Origin: Antedon mediterranea
Taxonomy: Eukaryota; Echinodermata; Crinoidea; Comatulida; Antedonidae
Direction of reading: 5' to 3'
NCBI RefSeq assembly: GCF_964355755.1
Contig: NC_092670.1
Coordinates: 5,111,001-5,175,000, forward strand
Length of the DNA: 64,000 nt
How positions within the stretch are numbered: position 1 is the stretch's first letter; every line of letters starts with the position of its first letter. The translations under genes and the position numbers were made by a program. Of this stretch, positions 25,024-37,600 are shown piece after piece. Under the pieces are notes generated by a model. The model made no database searches, was not told the origin of the DNA, and saw nothing but the letters and a program-made list of their open reading frames with translations.

Positions 25024-28000
25024 TTGGGTTAAATCTGTTGTTTCTTCAACGAATATTGACCAACAAAATATTTTCGAAGATTTAACCCTGTTAACTCACT
25101 CGACAAAAAGACGAGTCTATATCGCGTGTTATGGTATGGCATTATGAACAGTCTCTAAAATATAATTGTTTATTAAATGTTTACGAATCTTGTAAGTTGA
25201 TAGTGAAGTGTCCATAACTTTCAATTTATGGGTTCAATACTTGTCAATGACAGAGTTAAGATGATCTCTCGAGTATTAAAAACTAATTTTCTACGAATAC
25301 ATTAGTGGAAACCGGTAGTCTTTGATTAGTTAATTCGTCGTCAATGACAAACATATATGGTAAATTTTTTTAAAGAATTTTTTGATTAAAAATAAATAAA
25401 TTTTAACAAGAATTCTTTATAAATTCGAGAAACAAAACAGTTTGAAAGAAGAGGCTCGAGATAAACATGTAACTAAAGGCATACGACGTATTATTATTTT
25501 TTGTAATAAACAGACGTAATATACGAAGTAAGGTCAATAGGTCAAATATTACGTCTCTTTCAGAAAAAGAAGACATTGAAGTGCACTTTAGAGCAGGTAG
25601 TTTTTTTTTTTTAAATTGCAATCATTATTGAGTGATGTTTGTGTGTTAAAAGTCAAGTTAATCAATTGTTCCGTTGTTATCAAGTCAACAGCACACTTTC
25701 CAAGAAAGATGAAGTATTTTGCAATTAGAGTAAATAATTATACACCGGTAACTCTGATTCGATGTCACGTGTCAGACATTGTTGGTATTTCCAAAGAGAG
25801 ATGAAAAACTAAGAACAATTTCACTCCAATGAGAAGAAAACAGATCAGAGTAATAAGGTAAAAGACTTTCTCACTGTGCCCTAATTAACTAGGCTCTACC
25901 TTATAATTATAACATCAGATTTAATTGAAAGGAAATTATATAGTATCATGTATTATTATCGTGATTATTCTGTTTACGTGCATTTTTGCACCTAAACCTT
26001 CGATCCACTAGACATAATGACCATATTTAATTAAAGAGTAGATTTAGTGGTGCGTGTTGCGTGTGTAAAAATATAATGCAGTAGAGATGTAGGCTCACCT
26101 CACTGCATGTATAACTCGATTATGGTTATTGGAAGCAGAGGGCGGGCTATACTATCGGTTAATAAACGAGTTCATTGGCGTTTGTTTGTGGATGTTAGCT
26201 GGTGATTGGCAAAGAATGACTGAAAGACATACAATGAGTAGATCGTAGTTACATCACCAGTGAATTGGCTATTTATCTAAACTTATAGTAATAAGTAGTA
26301 TTTTGAATCTTTATTTTTACGTTATTTTATATTTTTTGTTGTTGTATGATGCATGCATATAAGAACGTATCAGACTTTGTAAATCCACAGTGCGTGGTTT
26401 TGTTACATTTTTTGGAAAATAAAGTTACCTATATATATATATAGTAATAAATCGACAATGTACATTACTGATCATTTTGTTACGTTCTGAAATAAACGCA
26501 AACTCGTATTGGTAATAGACTAATCGAATTGGGAATTAACCTGGCGCACGTGTGGACATAAGGACATGTAATTGCATGAAATTAGAATGAAATGACCCTT
26601 AGATATTAATAGAACTTGATTTCCAAAGTGTTGTCAACAAACAAATTAAATTTTAATCTTCAGAAGATGTTTACCTCATTGTGAGATTTTCAGTGAATAA
26701 AAATCGATAGAATCGAGAACTATTTTCAGAATTGTACGTATAACGTTTAAGCTATTTTAATCCTGTAAAAGGTTTTTTTTTTTTGCAATGAAGTAATATT
26801 ATCATAGTCAAAAAATATGTGTACGATTTAAACATTTATGTAAATATTGTATGGATTGATTGTCACGTGGTCAAGCAAACTATTATTATACTAACAAGGT
26901 TAAGAGCGAATATTATGTAATAACTCTTGAGATTGGAAATGCATAGCATCGTAATTACAGGATTGTTTAATTTGGATTTTATATGGCTCCCTTGGGTGGA
27001 AACAATTGTATCATTAATTTCTATTTAAATTAGACTTTATCTATGTTGAATATTTGTTAACAATATATGTATACATATAAACTGTAACCTCTATTTCACA
27101 TCACTAATTTTAATAGATAAGGAAATGAAAATGATACAACATGTTTTTACCTTAAGTTTGTGATTTTCATATTCACTGCCATATTTTATAACATTCAAGT
27201 TAGCAGGCAAGTAGGCGTGTTATAGTGATCTTTGATTTAGTCAAGATTCGCCCAGCAAAATTTGTGTATAAAAATGTATCTTGTGAATATCAATTGGAGA
27301 GCATTATAAATTACACGACTACTGAGATGGTAGCGAAAACAAAGATTCTCGACAATTGAAAGGAAACGTACCTTAGCTAATAAACTACAAGTGTCAATCC
27401 ATTCAATTTAACATTCCGTTGAATTTAAGACATCAAGAAACTGGTCCAGGCATTATATCAATATAGATAGGGGGCGCCGTTTTAGCCAATGGAGACGAGT
27501 GCCCTCTGTTAGACAGATCAATGATTTTTCATATTGGAGAGGAGATAGGATATTATAGGAGTATTATGCCTAATATTTAATATAAAAAAACAACCCAGAA
27601 ATGATAATCCCAATTTAGTATTTCCATTGTTCTAAATGATCATGTAATTTTTGGCCCCTTTTTAAACTGTGTTTTATTATACTGTTAATATGCTCTACTT
27701 AAGTCTATTGATTGGTGTTTTCACACGATTAAATTATTTATTTATTTATAAATTTTGATCATACAAAAATCGTTTATTTATAGTTTTCTAAAATAGTTTG
27801 CATTATAATGCACTTTCATGTACAGAAACTCTATAGTAGGTTAATTCATAGTTTTAATTTTTAGTTTGGAGAGGGCGCAATCATTTTTTTGGTATTTATC
27901 AAGAGCTTTTAAAGGTAAAGTTTTTACTACCATTTATTATCATATTTCATTGATTATGCCCAATGTTAATATAATATATAAAAATAAATTACTATAATTC

Positions 28001-28421
28001 GTAATTTTCTATGATATTATTTTAAAAATTTTGTTATTCGTGCATTGCGCCAAACAACCAACAGAGGGCGTAATTTGTTTACATCATTCGCCTGGGAAAA
28101 TAAATCGTTTCACCAATGTTTTAGACCCTATATTTTTAAAATATTGTTTTAATCATAATCCTCAGAAGTACTATCCCATAGCCAATCTGAAAAAAAAGTT
28201 TGGGTAAAAAAATATATTTTTATTATGCTAATAAAATGCATATCAAAGCCGGTGTATTTATTTATTTCCTTTGATTGTATCGTAATATGTCTGCTACCCT
28301 CTGTTGGATATACTGCGATGATATAGATAGGTGGCGTTAGAGCAATAATCATGGAGGGATCCCTCCATGAACTGGAGAAATAGACTGATTTTTACATTTG
28401 TGTTTTTCTTTACTGTTTTTA
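25024..28421. other. Unassigned AT-rich DNA
   Basis: No gene recognised. Contains several AGAGGGCG-type words (26137, 27867 and 28062 areas, and inverted at 27502) that resemble the CTCF core, and a short (TA)n at 26430-26442. Confidence 0.4.
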
Positions 28422-28543
28422 TTCGCGTGCAACGCGACTACAGCACATTGTGTCGGTCGGTCGGTTGGTCTTCGGTTGGTCGGTCGGTCGGTCGGTAAAC
28501 ACTAACTTGAGCACGCGACTGCAGTCATATATATGGCCTTGTT
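28422..28543 (+). mobile_element. GGTC-containing dispersed repeat, copy B
   Basis: A near-complete copy: left palindrome TCGCGTGCAACGCGACT, an expanded (GGTC)n tract (28453-28495, interrupted), AACACTAACTTGAG, GCACGCGACTGCAG and the end ATGGCCTTGTT. Confidence 0.85.
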
Positions 28544-30145
28544 AACTTTGGACGATTGAAGTTACCTTATCTTTTTTTACGAATGATATTTTAAAATTAA
28601 AAGAATATTAGTAAAAAATGTTTATATTATCATTTCATATATCGTTTATTGTGTGGGTATATACATTTCCGTACGAGTAAAATAAATACTAAACAGAATC
28701 AACTGATAAATTAAATAATAATATGAAATCTCAATTAATCAAGTGGACATCAATACTTGTTGTTTATGCTTATATGAAGGTAAATGGACTTAGTTATAAC
28801 AACTGGGCGATATAATTACCTTCTTATAATGGCGACAAAAACCAAATAAGAGAAACATAACCTTCATTGTCAAAATAGCAATAAACGGAGGAATATGGGG
28901 GAATCAGGAAGTAAAAAAACGATTTCTAACACCTATAACAGGGATTAATATTGTTGATTAATCATTTAATGAGCAGGTGGTATGATTAAGGTACTCGATG
29001 GCTGATAGTCCATATTATTATGAATATGATGACGTCATAGGAAGTTAAAATGTAAAAATAGAAGTTTAGTTACTTTCAACCATGCTCCTGTTGAAAAAAA
29101 AATAGTACTAATATTCGAAATAACAAATTTTCTGATTTATGTATATTTTTATTTGTATTAATAATTTGGGATGCACTTCCGCCATTGTTGGGAAATAAAG
29201 TAAGGCAATCTATTCATTCAGTGTAGACAAAATTCATTGCTATGACTTTTTAATAGAAAGTAAATTATTCGAATAAATTTCGATTTCAGTCATGACACAG
29301 AACACGGCCACCACGTTTATTTTAAATGAAATGTCACAATTCGAAAGAAAACAATAGTATTTGTAGATTTCGATGTGGAGTTGGATATTGTATACTTTAC
29401 GATTATAGTGAGAAGAATTAATAATGACATGCGGCAACATAAGTTGTTCTACAGTAATTGTAAGGAAGACAGAATTATATCTTATACATAAACAATATCA
29501 ATACACAGGAATTTAAAGGGACTATTCGAAAAAAATATATTAGCATCTGTAAAGAAAACTAGCCAATAAAGATGAATCAAAAAGTCCAATGTCAAATTAA
29601 GACCTACGATTTTGTTTTGTCTGGCATGTTAGTGAAACTAAGTAGATGTTTCCCTTAGGTTATAGTCAATGTGGCGGTTTTATGACACACCTGGTTGGCA
29701 TAACGATGCAGTGTTATACAGTTGAATTATATACGGTACATTTTAAGTACATACATATATGAATCTATTGCGATACTTATTTCGTCTTTAAATGGTTACA
29801 AATGGGAAATGATGGGATGAAACGTGTATGTATAATAATGCTTCCTAAAATGGGACGCCCTTTCTCGGATTTTCAGAGACCGTCTTTGGGGAAGACATTT
29901 TCGCCACCGGCGTAGGCCTAGTTGCGTACGATGTTCCTATGTTACCGTCCACGAGAGGAAATTCAAGGCGAGCTACTTTTTAAGGAATGCAATATTTAAA
30001 AAAAATAACCGTAAAAAATTACAGGTAGGCCTATAGTGTCTTTAAATATACTTAATTTAATAATATGAATGTAAACAATACCAGCATTACTGAATGTCTC
30101 AACTGTTTTTATATTATGCACCGAATAACAGTATACCACATTTTT
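28544..30145. other. Unassigned AT-rich DNA
   Basis: No gene recognised. Open frames at 29240-29440 and 29996-30196 show no family features. Confidence 0.4.
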
Positions 30146-30225
30146 AGTCGCGTGCAACGCGATTCTACCGGTAAGCACAAACTCAAATTTGAGCACGTGA
30201 CTGCAGACATCTATATGGCCTTGTT
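30146..30225 (+). mobile_element. GGTC-containing dispersed repeat, copy C (GGTC block lost)
   Basis: It has AGTCGCGTGCAACGCGATTC at the left, then skips to GTAAGCACAAACTCAAATTTGAG, GCACGTGACTGCAG and ATGGCCTTGTT. The GGTC block and the CTCACTATG segment are deleted. An open frame at 30065-30286 crosses it and is not a gene. Confidence 0.8.
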
Positions 30226-31236
30226 ATTAGACCCGTTAGCAGATTCCAGACGGACATGCATATTTGTATGTTGGTTGTTGAACTGAATAAAATTGAAATA
30301 TATAAAAGATAAATAGCGTCTTTGCTGCTTTAGTATTCATTTATAAAAATATGGATCAAATTTGATTAGAATCAGTGTACTTAGGTTTAGCTATTACTAC
30401 TATATCTGATAAATGCTCTACATTTAAGTACTCCTTAACGAAAGGAGAGATGGAATAGACGCCACTAAAACGTAGTCATAAATCGTCAAGTTTCTACTAA
30501 AGCAGCCAAACTAGCCATTTCCAAATGTTGACCTTTCAACAGAGCGGGTTTATACACTAAAGCATTTATGTTATTTGTTAACATTAGCATATTTAACATG
30601 TCTCAAAAACATGCAAGTTACAACAGTGATATATACTATACTACAACTTCATAAATTGACATTTGTAGGATAACAAAATGCTTAAAACAGATCAATCGGT
30701 GAGAGTAAAGTATGAAATAAACGTACCAATCATTGACATACAGCAAATATTATATGCACTATTATAACTAGAGATACTCTGCATGTTTAACAGAACATGA
30801 ACCCAGTCAGATACATTTGTGACTTTTGGAAACTAGAAAGAAAGAAAAAAAGAAGAAATAAAGAAAGAAGAACAAAGAAAGAAAGAAACGACTAAAAAAC
30901 AGAACTAAAAAATAACTGTGTTGCTGGCTGCAGGTGTTACTTATTATTAGGTTTATCACTGTAAGTAAGCTATACGTTTATTTTGTTTAAAAATAATTTA
31001 CATTTTGCACGTTAAGAAAAAACTATGATAACAATAAAGCCCCCGCTCATAATTGTAAGTCCATATTACTGATCTGAAACATGTTACATTGCCGCTAGTC
31101 ATTTTCATTGTCACTGGCATATTGACATACTAATCGGAAAATGGGTAAAGGCATTTAATCAAGTACAAATCTGCCATTGTCAATCGGGAGCATGCACTCT
31201 AACATTGCTTAAAACAATAAAAACCGTATATGTTAG
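30226..31236. other. Unassigned AT-rich DNA with a (GAAA)n tract
   Basis: A purine-rich GAAA microsatellite lies at 30836-30890. No gene recognised. Confidence 0.45.
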
Positions 31237-31374
31237 GTGCTAAAGCATTATCTAACATAGTGTTGAAACACTAGCTAAGATAGTGCTGAAACATTGTCTA
31301 AGATAGTGCTGATACATTATTCAAGATAGTGCTGAAACATTATCCAAGAAAATGCGGAAACATTATCTGCACAG
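31237..31374 (+). repeat. 23-bp minisatellite, six copies
   Basis: Exactly six head-to-tail 23-bp units, of the form GTGCTGAAACATTATCTAAG plus ATA, diverged from each other by a few bases and with no indels. The array ends 7 bp before the MITE at 31382. Confidence 0.95.
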
Positions 31375-31381
31375 TATTTTA

Positions 31382-32456
31382 GGCCCTGTTCAGACCCATG
31401 GCGTTAGACCGTTTTAGCGTACGACGCTAAAAGAATGTGTGTCTGAACAGTTGGGGATTAGCGTACAACGCGTCGTACAACGGTTGTAGCGTTGTAGTGG
31501 AAAACGGTTGATAGTACCGTTTTAGCGTACGACGCTACTGTAAGTCAACGTTGTATCCAATCAGAACGTTTCCTGTTATGACGCGAAACAAGGTTTGACC
31601 TAGGCTGACATCTTGTATCGTCAATGTGTGAGATGGATTTCAATAACAAAAAGGCCAGAATAAATAAGGCCTAACTACACTACAAATACAACTGTTACAA
31701 AGGCTACAAACTATTATCAACTGATTACCATTATATTTTCTAACAAATGACATAAATACATGCACCTTGTATTTAAACATAGGGACTACGATCCCATCCG
31801 CTTTTAGGCCTAGTAGGCCTAGAGCCATTCACGCATTTCATTCAAGCTAAAAACTAGCGTGGGACATCAAGTCACTCATTCATACAAGGCAGACTAGACT
31901 GGACAAGTTTAATGCTGAAAACCCCCTAACTCCTAAAAAAAATCGGTAAACAAACAAGGGGAGCTGTGTCCCTTTTATTAGCAAGTTAAGGGTTATTTTC
32001 AACCGAATGGACCAAAGAATATATATCTTTGACTGGACTGGATAGACTAGTCACAATCATTTTTTTCTTCATCATTACGAGGCCTGCTTTATTTTCGTAA
32101 CACAAGAGCCTGGGGAAAATGTTTTTTACTACAAAATAAAAACAATAGAAACAGAAATTTGGCTTTACTATATTTTTCTTAAATAAATGCTGAGGTATGT
32201 TTTATTTACGGCAAATTTTGTCATAATTGTAGGGCTGAGATCTAGGCCTATATACAGTGGAAATAATGATGAAAACACGTGGGTAAGAGCACATGAATAT
32301 GCAACTAGAAACAACCTGGATGACGTACTTCCGTTGTAACGATAATCGTACGCTATGGGTCTGAACACCTCGTTTTTTTCTCTGCGGTTTGTAACGTGAC
32401 CTTGATAGTAACGTTGTACGCTAAAACGGTCTAACGCCATGGGTCTGAACAGGGCC
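31382..32456. mobile_element. Harbinger-like non-autonomous DNA transposon (MITE), 1,075 bp
   Basis: The termini are perfect 41-bp inverted repeats starting GGCCCTGTTCAGACCCATGG (31382-31422 and 32416-32456), continuing imperfectly inward. The element is flanked by TTA on both sides (31379-31381 and 32457-32459), a 3-bp target duplication. A TTA/TWA duplication with GG-rich ends is characteristic of PIF/Harbinger. No transposase frame is present; the minus-strand open frames at 31640-31828 and 32168-32470 show no DDE or Myb-like motif. Perfect termini suggest fairly recent movement. Mobilisation would depend on a transposase elsewhere in the genome. Confidence 0.9.
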
Positions 32457-32458
32457 TT

Positions 32459-32564
32459 AGTCGCGTGCAAACGCGACTCTACAGCTTACTATGTCGGTCG
32501 GTTGGTCGATAAACAGTAACTCAAATTTGAGCACGCTACTGCAGCCATGTAATATGGCCTTGTT
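32459..32564 (+). mobile_element. GGTC-containing dispersed repeat, copy D
   Basis: A complete copy: AGTCGCGTGCAAACGCGACT, CTACAGCTTACTATG, a short (GGTC)n, AGTAACTCAAATTTGAG, GCACGCTACTGCAGCCATG and the end ATGGCCTTGTT. Its left edge is the TTA target of the Harbinger-like MITE. Confidence 0.85.
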
Positions 32565-33909
32565 TTTTTATGATACTGATGATAATCCGCTTGAAACTGA
32601 CTTCCTACGTAATGTACATGTTATACCATCCAAGCCCATTTCCTCCATGATATATACCTTTTATAGTCTATTATAATATTGTAATTTACTCTCTTACTAG
32701 AAGTTTATTATATATCAGGTATCGTTGACGTACGTTTTTGTTTACTAAAATCATAATAATTACGAAGTTCTCTACTAATGAAAACGTTGTAAACTATGGT
32801 AAAATGATTCAATTTTAAATTAAGAAATAACTTTATATACATAATAAATAATCATTGTTGTCAAAGCTACTTTAAACCACAGAAAAGTATTACAGAATGT
32901 ATCACTGTCCCTATAACTAACACTATTATTAAAACTAACAAAAGTGTCACTACCATCAAAATGTATCCTGGTTTTAAATAAATATATTCCCATGGCACAC
33001 AGTTGTGAATTATTCAAATCATACAACTGTTTTTCACCTTTTTATGGGACAATGATAAGATTCGCAGCCGATTGGTAATTCTTGGCAAATAAATACAAGA
33101 TTTGCAAATTAATAAAATAGATTATTGTATCACCGTGGTCAGTAATTGTTGTATGAGAAAAACGTTGTTGTCCGATTTATATGGGGTAATTACACCATTT
33201 AGATGTATTTATTCCAACAAGTGTTTAATAATAACAAGTTACCTCAATTAATGGTAACAACAAGATAAATAGATGTGTATATTATTTATTAGATAACGCG
33301 ATAAGTAATACATGTATTAGGCCTACTGATCATCTTTTATCCTAACATGGCTGGATTTTCTAACATCAAACAGGAAATGAAATGTGCTTATTGCATTTAA
33401 ATATAATTATGATAGTTAAAAAATAGCATCATTTATCAACAAAACGAAATCGTGTGAAAAGTTGAGTTATTCTAACAACAATTTCTTCGCTTGCCTTTCT
33501 TTAGAAACCCAACGGAAATATAAATGGGAACTTATTTGTTGCTTTTCTGATAGAAATATAAGTAAATTGTTTACCATGTTTCTGCTGTATACACATTTTA
33601 AAGGATGTCTAACTGCATTTTGTCTTTCTTTGATCTTATATTTTCTGCTTTTATTTAAGTTTTCAATTCCCATTTTTAATATATTACTTGTAATATTTTT
33701 GTTCTTTCTTGATTATTATAAAAATTGATAGTTAATAAATAAATGAACATTTAATTTTAGCGGCAAGATAGTAAGTTAAAAAGTTCTAGTCCTTATATTA
33801 TTAAATGCTCTACATTGTTGTTGGATTTTGAAAATTGTAACTTCGTCTTTGTGAAGATTTAAAGTATTATCTAGCATCTGCTAAGTGTCATTGTCACTGA
33901 TGGGTGCAG
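32565..33909. other. Unassigned AT-rich DNA
   Basis: Open frames at 32820-33026 and 33462-33728 are Phe/Ile/Leu/Asn-rich products of AT-rich DNA with no recognisable domain. No gene supported. Confidence 0.4.
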
Positions 33910-34655
33910 GTCAAGTCGGCCCTAAACCGTCTCGGCCAAAGTCAAGTCGGCCCCACGTCAAGTCGGCCCCAAGTCAACTCGGCCTCAAGTCAACTCGGCC
34001 TCAGGTCAACTCGGCTAAAAACCAATCGGTCAACTCAGCCACAATAAAGTATGGAACGCAAAAAGTGCTTAATATTATTATGATTCTTACTATCCACGCT
34101 TTAAAAAAAATGAAGAAATAAAAAAAATAATATAATTAAATAATATCATATAAACAAATGAACTCATTGCCGATATGAATATAAGTACCCGCGTGTTACA
34201 AAAACATGTGCAGGTACCGCATTTTTAGTAAATCGAAGACGGAGGCGCGCCTACGTTCCACTATTTGGCCATAGAAAAAATGATCGTACATCGTTTTGTC
34301 CATGATTTGCGTTAAAAAAAAAGAGGAATCCCCTGGTCAGTGAAAACACGTAGCAGTTGTAGATATCGAAAAAGCTGCCAAAGGCGCAGGGAGGCGCAGC
34401 TACGAGTTGTTTTCAATGTGCAATTTGAAATTTTTTTTAAACGTAAATAAAGGAAAGTTGGTGAAATCATTCCTATTTTTTTTGCTAAATATATTATTGT
34501 CTAAATATTAATATTCATTAAAAGTCAGAATTATTTATAGTTAAAAAATTGTGAAGAAATATTATTTTATCAATCCCCTTCATTTGCACTTTTTGCGTTC
34601 CATACCTTAACGGGGCCGAGTTGACCGATTATTTTTTGGCCGAGTTGAAAATAAT
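33910..34655. mobile_element. Second foldback-type element with short tandem repeats in one arm
   Basis: The left arm (33910-34070) starts with a degenerate array of CAAGTCGGCCC / CAACTCGGCCT units, then TCGGTCAACTC and GTATGGAACGCAAAAAGTGC. The right arm (about 34585-34655) is an inverted copy of the inner part: GCACTTTTTGCGTTCCATAC, GAGTTGACCGAT, TTGGCCGAGTTG. The spacer of about 515 bp contains two GC-richer patches (34240-34260, 34375-34405). No transposase is seen. The right arm appears truncated relative to the left. Confidence 0.65.
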
Positions 34656-37600
34656 ATCAAAATATTCTAGTATGACTTTCATTTGTAGAAGTGGGGCATG
34701 TATAACATGTAGTCACTCACGGTGATATGATGAAAGTAAACGGCATTAAATTTAGATAATTGTATAACAAACATGAAAGAACGTAGGCATAGAACTGAAA
34801 ATATCCGTCTCTTGACCGTTAAAGAAGATTAAAATGCAATGAAACATTACTGGCACGCCCATCCAATCAAATAAAAAGATCAATCATTTTACACTGCTCT
34901 GCAGACGTGCGGTATACTGTAAACAAATCATGATCAACAACAACCGAATTCGAAGAAAAAAAAATCTATCAATATAAAAAAGAGTATAGTATAAGGCATC
35001 TTCATTAGGAAATATATGACAAATGGAAATATATCCTGTCGGTTTTCTTTTTATTATTACTTTGCTAATCATTTAGACATTAATTTATGTGATGTTATTG
35101 TGCCCTAATAACTTAATATTTTATTTATAAATCTTCTTATCTAATAATATATTTATATTAAAAAAGAAAACTGTAAGCGGTCTGACGAACAACGAAAAGG
35201 AGAAAATAGTGACAGATTTGTTTTCAGCTTAGGATAGGATTATTAGCACCACCAATATTACGCATGCGCAACATAGATAAATCGTCGAATTTAAAGGCAA
35301 AGATCAAATCATCATTTTAGCAATTATTCACTATCCCCTAGACTATACTTTAGACTAGAGCATGTGCTCATAATATATGATTATATCAAAGCTTGATGTA
35401 ATAAGGAATTATTTCTTAACGACGCCACAACTCCTGGTTTAATTACGAGATGAAATCGTACGTTTTCGATTTTCATAGCTTAGGAAATAGTATTCCTGGT
35501 TTTAGTACTTCCATACTTTGATTGTAGCCTACAGTATCTTAAAAAAGGTTGTGTTAAAGTAAACCTATCAGACAGGAAAGAAACATTCAGCCGTGACATC
35601 AACATACCTGTTATTATAATGATATTTACATTCATAAATGTACTATATTACTATATTATTACAATAAGTGTTGATTTTTTTAACCAAAATAATATACTAC
35701 AAATAGGCCTATCTATATTTCTTACGTTTCGTTACAATTAAGTCGTGAATTTACTTTTTGTTGAACCTTCTTAAAGCTACAAAGACGAAGAAAACGACAG
35801 GTTGTCGACGAAACGTTACTAGTGAAGGTATTGAAGTACGTTATTTTTTTAATTTGACTAAAAAGTTTATTTAACATTTATGATTGAAAAACATATAATA
35901 TAATAATTATAATCTATTTAATATGATATACTATTACAGTATATTATTAAATAGATGTCTGTTTGTGTTATATGGTATCAGTGTTATATGTTAGGGTGAT
36001 GGGAAAGACAGTACAGTAAAAAATTATTTTTGAGGCGATTCGGCACTTTTTGGTAGGATTGACCAATATCTATACCGCTCATTATATAAATTACTTGCTA
36101 AATACATAATTTACTAAAACAGTTTGTTTGCTTTCTCTAAAGATTATTAATATTTAATTTAACTAAAGATTGGTTGACTGGTTCGTAAGTGTATGCAATA
36201 TGAATCTAGAAAGCTCTACAACAATACAAGACTAGGCCTACAATGTGTTTCTATAAACCTGATCATCACAATCTCATTATTAATTTTTTTTTTCCAAACT
36301 TTTTGAGAGTCTGTCCAGGGAAGAGTGAAATTAATGTCACTCTTCCCTTTGAATATTACGCGGATAATATTTTCGTTTTCCAATATAAAAAATATGTTTT
36401 TATTCGAGCAAATAGAAAGCAATGTTTAGGCCATTGTTTTTAATTATTTCCAAGTTACTTTGTGAGATGTGAACAATTGTTCAACCGTTGCGAGTGTTTG
36501 ATGATTTTCTTTGCGGAAGCTTTACTGATTTCAATTTCAGTATAAAACTGTTAATAGGATACATACCGTACTCAAGGAAATAGTATAATAAAAAAGCGAA
36601 CTGAACTGAAACATGTTTTAGCGTAATATCTAAAGCCTTTGATCGGCCTATTGTATATTAACTAGTTCGTGTCAATGAAGATACATTGTTAATTATTTTC
36701 GCGCAATTAATTTGAGAGTACCACGTGTTTTGTGGCAATGATTATATAACGTGTGTATGAAACAAGTAATCAATATATTAATCCTAAATCACGTGATCAT
36801 TGTAAATGATACTTATATATCACATTTCAATGCAACGTTTCCATTTCATTTCAAATCAATTTATTTACTTCCAACAAAATAAAAAAAGAGTGCCAGTTCA
36901 ATGGTAATAATAACCGAGATTTATAATGCGCACTTCTCCACCAAAGGTGCTCAATGCATATTAAATGCTTGCAATTTATAATCCCCTTATTCAGATTGAA
37001 AACTATTAATTTCGAATTTAAAATGAGAATATAAGAGATTTGAAAGGATTCGATGAATAAACTATAGACATGGATATAAAGATGTAAATTAACTTGAAAA
37101 AAAAACTGTAATAATTGTTATTCAGCTCATCAAAGATTCCCCACCCAGCATTTCTCAGTATACTTTTATTTCAGATTTTTAAGTCATTCCAAAAATATAT
37201 ATGGGTTGGGTGTGAATGTGCCTAAAGCACAAGGTTTAATTTATATTTTTTATACATTTCTTTAATCCATTAACAACATACATCATCGAGATCATTACAC
37301 GTAATGTCGCCTCATATGACATATCTTCGTATTTTACATTAATTTTAATTATGGCCAACAAAAAGACCTTCACAGTTTCCTATTCTGAATTTAAATAAAT
37401 ATTAGAGATCACGTCCTATCAAATCTAAGTGAGCTTAGATAAAAATAATTCGAATTTGTCTAAACTCAATATGTAAATACAGAAATGTAAGAGTCATGTT
37501 TATTCGGCCGATGGTATATTATATTGGCCAACGACAGTCGCCGTAATTAGTCAATGCTTATCGTACGAAACTCCTACTACTCACGTCTGAACGCTCAGAG

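Noticed and set aside
32168-32470. Transposase fragment in the Harbinger-like element.
   Set aside because: The 100-codon frame starts inside the terminal repeat and shows no DDE-nuclease or Myb-like residues.
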